The position numbers and the translations under genes are program-made. A stretch of 64,000 nt of DNA, taken from Planctomycetota bacterium. Lineage in GTDB: Bacteria > Planctomycetota > UBA1135 > GCA-002686595. The stretch is from assembly GCA_012959525.1 (NCBI GenBank), contig DUDB01000046.1, positions 33,929 through 97,928 on the forward strand, written 5' to 3'. Below the pieces are notes generated by a model, which saw only the letters and a program-made list of their open reading frames with translations, was not told the origin of the DNA and did no database searches. This document shows, in pieces, positions 58,354 to 64,000 of this stretch (the first letter of the stretch is position 1; every line of letters starts with the position of its first letter).

Positions 58354-59991
58354 TTGACTCTATCCCTCAACAACCCCTTCTTTTTTCCTTCCAACCCCCT
58401 GCGGCAGTTCAGTTCCTCATCCGTTCGCTGTCTGCTTTCGCTCGCCCCTGCCGCACTCGTCGCGTCTACGGCCCTGTGCCAGGATTTTGGAACGGAGCAG
58501 CTCGTTTCGACGAATGCGCTTTATGCCGAGTCCGTCTACGCAGTAGACCTGGACGGTGACGGAGATGCGGACATGCTGTCTGCGTCTGGAAACGACGACA
58601 AGATCGCGTGGTATGAGAACACCGACGGCCTCGGAACCTTCGGGCCGGAGCAAGTAATCACTCTGAATGCCAACTACGCCGTCTTCGTCTACGCTGCCGA
58701 TCTGGACGGTGACGGCGATGCGGACGTCCTCTCCGCCTCGAAAATCGACGACAAGATCGCCTGGTACGAGAACACCGACGGCCTTGGAACTTTCGGGCCG
58801 CAGCAGGTGATCACGACCAGTGCGGATGGTGCCTGGTCCGTCTATGCCACGGACCTGGATTGTGATGGGGACGTGGACGTGCTCTCGGCGTCGCGCCACG
58901 ACAACAAGATCGCCTGGTACGAGAACACCGACGGCTTCGGAACCTTCGGGCCGCAGCAGGTGATCACGACTGACGCGGCTTGGGCCCATTGCGTTTACGC
59001 CACGGACCTGGATGGTGATGGAGATGCGGACGTGCTCTCGGCGTCCATGATGGACAACAAGATCGCCTGGTACGAGAATCTGGGCTGTAATGGATCAGTA
59101 GGCGCGTCTTTCGGGCCGCAGCAGGTGATCACGGTTGACGTCGATGAACCCCAGTTTGTGCGGGCCACGGACCTGGACCTTGACGGGGACGCGGACGTAC
59201 TCTCGGCGTCATCTGGTGACGGCAAGATTGCTTGGTATGAGAACCTTGGTGGCGGCACCTTTGGGCCCCAGCAGGTGATCACGACAGACGCGATCGGAGC
59301 CGAGTCTGTCTACGCCGCGGACCTGGATTGCGATGGGGACGTCGACGTCCTCTCAGCGTCGATGGGCGATGACACGATCGCCTGGTACGAAAACACCAAT
59401 GGCTTTGGGTCTTTCGGGTCGCAAAAGGTGATCACAACTGGCGCGGATGGTGCTCAGTCCGTCTACGCCACGGACCTGGATGGTGACGGGGACGTGGACG
59501 TACTCGCGGGGTCGCTCGTCGACAACAAGGTCGCCTGGTTCGAGAACCTCATGTGCTCCTGCACCTCGAAGTACTGCACGGTCGCGGATGGCAGCATCTA
59601 CAACACGACCATCCTGGACGCCTCGGGGTGTGACCTGAACTGGCCAATCACCTTGGATCTGAGTAACGGTCCTCCCTCCCAGTTCACCATGCTCTTGATC
59701 GGGTCTGGGACCGCTACCGTCAGTAATCCTGGGGGTTCCCAAGGCGATCTTTGCATTCTCGGCGGCTTCATTGGCCGCTATGCCATGGACGCGGGCCAAA
59801 TATCCCTTGCGGGTACCTTCTCGACGGACATTTCCAACTCGGCCTCGGGTGGTCCCGGGTTTGGCATTCCCAGCTCCAGCAGTGTGATTCTCGCGGGTGA
59901 AACCTGGAACTTCCAGTACTGGCACCGCAAGCCTCCCGTCGCCTTCGGCACCTCGGGATTCTCGGAGGCTATCTCGGTCACGTTCAAGTGA
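58354..59991 (+). CDS. Secreted FG-GAP/VCBS repeat protein
   Basis: A 545-residue exported protein. Seven tandem FG-GAP/VCBS repeats of about 48-54 residues fill roughly residues 58-400. Each has DLDGDGDxD calcium-binding type loops, VLSAS and a (K/T)IAWYEN strand, forming a beta-propeller. The last 140 residues are a separate domain rich in Gly/Ser/Thr and ending GFSEAISVTFK, seen in many secreted proteins of this lineage. The TTG at 58354 is selected because GGAG lies seven bases upstream and the resulting signal peptide (SLNNPFFFPSNPLRQF, then LLSLAPAALVASTALC) is clean; an in-frame ATG at 58237 is the alternative. Likely extracellular or surface binding. Confidence 0.7.
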   Translation: MTLSLNNPFFFPSNPLRQFSSSSVRCLLSLAPAALVASTALCQDFGTEQLVSTNALYAESVYAVDLDGDGDADMLSASGNDDKIAWYENTDGLGTFGPEQVITLNANYAVFVYAADLDGDGDADVLSASKIDDKIAWYENTDGLGTFGPQQVITTSADGAWSVYATDLDCDGDVDVLSASRHDNKIAWYENTDGFGTFGPQQVITTDAAWAHCVYATDLDGDGDADVLSASMMDNKIAWYENLGCNGSVGASFGPQQVITVDVDEPQFVRATDLDLDGDADVLSASSGDGKIAWYENLGGGTFGPQQVITTDAIGAESVYAADLDCDGDVDVLSASMGDDTIAWYENTNGFGSFGSQKVITTGADGAQSVYATDLDGDGDVDVLAGSLVDNKVAWFENLMCSCTSKYCTVADGSIYNTTILDASGCDLNWPITLDLSNGPPSQFTMLLIGSGTATVSNPGGSQGDLCILGGFIGRYAMDAGQISLAGTFSTDISNSASGGPGFGIPSSSSVILAGETWNFQYWHRKPPVAFGTSGFSEAISVTFK

Positions 59992-60008
59992 CGTGCATGG
60001 GCCCATGA

Positions 60009-60046
60009 CCGCCAATGCGGTTGGGCCTTGATTGGCGGGTTTTTTT
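60009..60046 (+). terminator. Intrinsic terminator after the FG-GAP gene
   Basis: A perfect 8-bp stem, CCGCCAAT (60009-60016) with ATTGGCGG (60031-60038), a 14-base loop and a T-tract of seven at 60040-60046. The only textbook Rho-independent terminator seen in the window. Confidence 0.85.
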
Positions 60047-60125
60047 GCTCATGCCCGCCTGCTGCCCTCCCAGGTTCCCTCACGGAGCCTGGGAGGCACT
60101 TCTTGGATGAGGCTTCGCGCTGCGC

Positions 60126-60131
60126 TACCAT
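60126..60131 (+). promoter_or_regulatory. Candidate -10 box of the epimerase gene
   Basis: TACCAT in GCGCTACCAT, ending 10 bases before the ATG at 60142, the spacing seen at other leaderless-type starts here. Confidence 0.35.
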
Positions 60132-60141
60132 CGTGAGCACC

Positions 60142-60681
60142 ATGACTGAATTCACCTCCAGCGCTTCCGACGCCTATGGCGTGCAGGACTACAGCCCCCA
60201 GCCCGAGATCGCTGGGGTCGAGATCATCCCCCTGCGCCGCTTCAACGACGATGGCGGGTCTATGACCGAGCTCGCGCGGTTGGACAACGGTGAACTCCAG
60301 GGAGTCTCCGACTTTAAGGCGCGGCAGATGAACTACTCCGTCATGGAACCGCTGGCCATCAAGGCCTTCCATCTGCACAAGCGTCAGACCGACGTGTGGT
60401 ACGTGCCGCCCTCGGACAAGATCCTGCTGGTGCTCAGCGACGTGCGCGCCGGCTCACCTTCGGAAGGCACCACGCGACGCTACGTGCTCGGCGACAGCAA
60501 GTCTTTCCTGGTGCGCATTCCGCCGGGCGTGGCCCATGGAGCCCGTAACCTGAGGACCGCAGCCCCCAGTGCCATCATCTACTTCGTCGACGTGCAGTTC
60601 AGTATCGACGATGACTGTGATGAGGGTCGGCTGCCCTGGGATCACTTCGGTGCCGAGGTCTGGGAAGTCGAACGGGCCTGA
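60142..60681 (+). CDS. rmlC: dTDP-4-dehydrorhamnose 3,5-epimerase-like protein
   Basis: A 179-residue RmlC-type cupin. The catalytic His lies in AFHLHKRQTDVWYVP, with VRIPPGVAHGARNL and the family's C-terminal DHFGAEVWEVERA. In the rhamnose pathway it epimerises dTDP-6-deoxy-D-xylo-4-hexulose; here it is alone, without rmlA, B or D neighbours, so a different nucleotide-sugar substrate is possible. ATG 60142 is placed by the -10 box and the conserved first strand. Divergent in spirit from nadA, whose stop follows at 60695. Confidence 0.75.
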   Translation: MTEFTSSASDAYGVQDYSPQPEIAGVEIIPLRRFNDDGGSMTELARLDNGELQGVSDFKARQMNYSVMEPLAIKAFHLHKRQTDVWYVPPSDKILLVLSDVRAGSPSEGTTRRYVLGDSKSFLVRIPPGVAHGARNLRTAAPSAIIYFVDVQFSIDDDCDEGRLPWDHFGAEVWEVERA

Positions 60682-60694
60682 ACCGGTTCGGGGG

Positions 60695-62011
60695 CTAGGC
60701 CCCTTGCTCGACCACGGCAATCATGCGCTCCAGAGCGGAGCGTGCCTCGCGGGTCAGCTGAAGGCGCTCCGCATCATCGAGGCGCTCGCGGCTTCCGGTT
60801 ACCTCGTCCACCGCGTCCCCGGCCAGAACCCGGTTCGCATCCGGGGCGCAGCCCTTCCGCAGAAGATCCAGAATACCCGCCAGGTGGGGGGGGTCGTTGC
60901 GGCTCATGGTGGCGCAGCCACAACCTGCCGTTCCAAAGCTCGCGTCGGGGATGTCCGCTAGGTGCATGATCTCGACACCGCGTGACCGGCCGACCTCGCG
61001 CGCGTTCCGTACGAAGTGCCCCTCGGTGCCGATCACCAGGCGCGAGCCCTCGGGAGCGGTCAGCATCTGGTCCCACAGGTACTTCGTGCTGCCTGAACCA
61101 TCGGCAGCCTGCACGACCTCGAGGCGCGACTCGGGGTGCACGATTACGCGCCAGTCGCGCTCCTGCCACCACTGCACGTGCTCAGGAGTGAAGATCGTGT
61201 GCACGCCACAGTAGGCGCCCCACAGGATCATCTGGGCCTGGTCCAGGGCGGCCAGGCCCCCTTCGACGTGATCGTCATCCAAGGGAAAGGCCCCCCGTGT
61301 GTGCTCGGCATCGGCGAGACGTACGACCCTCGAGGGATCTAGACCCAGGCGATGGGCGGTGTTGGCGCCAAGGTGTTCATCGGGGACGAACATGACCTTG
61401 GAGCCTTGTTTCAATGCCCACTCCACCACCTGGTGGGCGTTGCTGCTGGTGCACACGGCACCGCCCGTGCGACCGGCCAACGCCTTGAGGCGTCCGGAGG
61501 TGTTCATGTACGCCACGCAGACCAGGTCGTCGCCATAGCGCTCCAGCAGCTGATCGGCCACGGGCAGAACCATGTGGTCCTTGGCCATCATCTCCATGGT
61601 GCAGCCGGCCTTGGGGTTGGTGATCCAGATCTGTTGGTCCTCGCGGGCGAGCAGGGCAATGGACTCGGCCATGAAGTGCACGGCGGACTCCACGATGATC
61701 TTCTTCTCGGGCTGGCGCGTGGCCTGCAGGGCCAGGGCGTAGCTGTCTGACACGGATCCCCCGTAGCGCTCGACCAGCTTCACGATCTCTCCGCCCATGT
61801 AGTAGTGGGCCAAGAGGAGCAGAGAATCACCGAAGTGCTCCTGCGCCGGACGCACGTAGCTATCCAGCCAGGGGAGCACCGTCTCCGGAGTGCGATCAGG
61901 GAGCGCCAGGTACTCCTCCGCATACGGGCGTAGCTCGTCCTGATACCAATCCAGGGGCAGATCGGTTTGGCAGATCGGTATCCCTGGCTTGAGTTGCAGT
62001 CCGCTGGTCAT
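60695..62011 (-). CDS. nadA: Quinolinate synthase
   Basis: [4Fe-4S] enzyme condensing iminoaspartate with dihydroxyacetone phosphate to quinolinate in NAD biosynthesis. The product is 438 residues, the longer form. Three cluster cysteines are visible in KAGCTMEMM, GAYCGVHTIF and CGCATMSRND. The substrate segments YMNTSGRLKA, PDEHLGANTA and HPESRLEVV, GSTKYL are also present. The Ser in HPES is normal for some NadA proteins. ATG 62011 lies 27 bp after the pruA stop, so they may be co-transcribed. No nadB or nadC is adjacent. Confidence 0.92.
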   Translation of the reverse strand: MTSGLQLKPGIPICQTDLPLDWYQDELRPYAEEYLALPDRTPETVLPWLDSYVRPAQEHFGDSLLLLAHYYMGGEIVKLVERYGGSVSDSYALALQATRQPEKKIIVESAVHFMAESIALLAREDQQIWITNPKAGCTMEMMAKDHMVLPVADQLLERYGDDLVCVAYMNTSGRLKALAGRTGGAVCTSSNAHQVVEWALKQGSKVMFVPDEHLGANTAHRLGLDPSRVVRLADAEHTRGAFPLDDDHVEGGLAALDQAQMILWGAYCGVHTIFTPEHVQWWQERDWRVIVHPESRLEVVQAADGSGSTKYLWDQMLTAPEGSRLVIGTEGHFVRNAREVGRSRGVEIMHLADIPDASFGTAGCGCATMSRNDPPHLAGILDLLRKGCAPDANRVLAGDAVDEVTGSRERLDDAERLQLTREARSALERMIAVVEQGA

Positions 62012-62037
62012 TGTGGTCTCGCCGTACCTACTAGCCT

Positions 62038-63663
<1,626 letters not shown>

Positions 63664-63859
63664 GATGCTGGAGAGGCAGGGGCTCGCTGGATAGGGGAGC
63701 CTGGGGCGGCGAGTATTGCAGGGGGCAGGGGCTCTGTCGACCTGAGGGGTGAAGTGAGGGGCCGGTTCGCGGTCAGAACGGGCGGTGCTCCCTTCCCCGT
63801 CCCCTGCTCAAGGGCCATCATGGGGTCGTCCCTGCACCTTCCCTGGCCGGCAGGCACCC
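63664..63859. other. Divergent promoter region upstream of pruA
   Basis: A 196-bp gap between pruA and the partial gene at 63860. It has no convincing coding sequence. No clear promoter or repeat stands out. Confidence 0.3.
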
Positions 63860-64000
63860 ATGACCTCAACGCGCGCCCAAATGAGCACTACCACGACCCA
63901 CGCGGACCTGTACTCCTGGCTGGATGCTGCCCTTGGGTCCCATTGGGCAGAGGCGGGCGCGGCCTGGTGGACCCAGGCTCTGGAGCGCGTGGGAGGGGGA
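63860..64000 (+). CDS. Partial gene at window end, unknown
   Basis: The first 47 codons of a gene cut by the window. The visible protein begins MTSTRAQMSTTTTHADLYSWL and continues with Trp-rich helical sequence (GSHWAEAGAAWWTQALERVGG). The early LxxWL...ALxxxxxAWW pattern faintly recalls the N-terminus of EboA-type proteins, but the fragment is too short for an assignment. ATG at 63881 is an alternative start. Confidence 0.4.
   Translation, partial: MTSTRAQMSTTTTHADLYSWLDAALGSHWAEAGAAWWTQALERVGGG

Noticed and set aside
60695..62011. Missing cluster cysteine in NadA (HPES instead of HPEC)
   Set aside because: The Ser is also present in the E. coli form; the three cluster ligands are in other segments and are intact.

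Overview
This is a GC-rich, tightly packed chromosomal stretch of housekeeping and envelope genes with no mobile elements, CRISPR arrays, rRNA or recognisable tRNA. It most likely comes from a member of the Planctomycetota. The grounds are family-level recognition, not a search: several stand-alone secreted HEAT-repeat proteins with a Trp-rich tail, a secreted FG-GAP/VCBS protein with a characteristic C-terminal domain, a ResB/CcsA cytochrome c operon led by a duplicated-domain lipoprotein, few Shine-Dalgarno sequences, and frequent GTGA/ATGA start-stop overlaps.

Layout. 1-5.2 kb: a membrane-anchored vWA protein, a HEAT lipoprotein, a small TPR protein and a zinc-ribbon/transmembrane/coiled-coil/HEAT protein. 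5.3-14.7 kb: a central carbon block with icd, aceA and aceB (glyoxylate shunt), mdh, fumC, sucC and sucD. A 41-codon bL34 gene (rpmH) sits unannotated between fumC and sucC. 14.7-24.8 kb: a SMUG1-like uracil-DNA glycosylase, an MnmD-like tRNA methyltransferase, tatA, then an overlapping run of mobA, a polyprenyl synthase, the lipoprotein, resB and ccsA, followed by folD and a rhomboid protease. 24.8-36.3 kb: a large secreted unknown, serS, and on the minus strand a type II secretion operon gspD-E-F-G-H-I-J.

36.6-48.2 kb: a PTS EIIA-Ntr protein, a membrane spermidine-synthase-like protein with a TPR tail, a fusion of threonylcarbamoyl-AMP synthase with a YwlE-like phosphatase, an NtrB/NtrC-like two-component pair, dnaK, an MFS exporter and pabB. 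48.3-54.2 kb: a HEAT protein, two coupled unknown envelope proteins, xseA, a GT2 glycosyltransferase and an Sfp-type phosphopantetheinyl transferase. 54.2-64 kb: a deoxyhypusine-synthase-like enzyme followed 3 bp later by a PARP-type zinc-finger protein, two secreted proteins sharing an unusual upstream element, an RmlC-like epimerase, nadA, a P5C dehydrogenase, and the first 47 codons of a gene that leaves the window.

The carbon block could run a full oxidative TCA section plus acetate/fatty-acid growth through the glyoxylate bypass. P5C dehydrogenase would feed glutamate into it, and the Ccs genes would supply its respiratory cytochromes. The least ordinary parts are the shared element at 56.2 and 58.3 kb, the DHS-like/PARP-finger operon, and the TsaC-type/arginine-phosphatase-type fusion.
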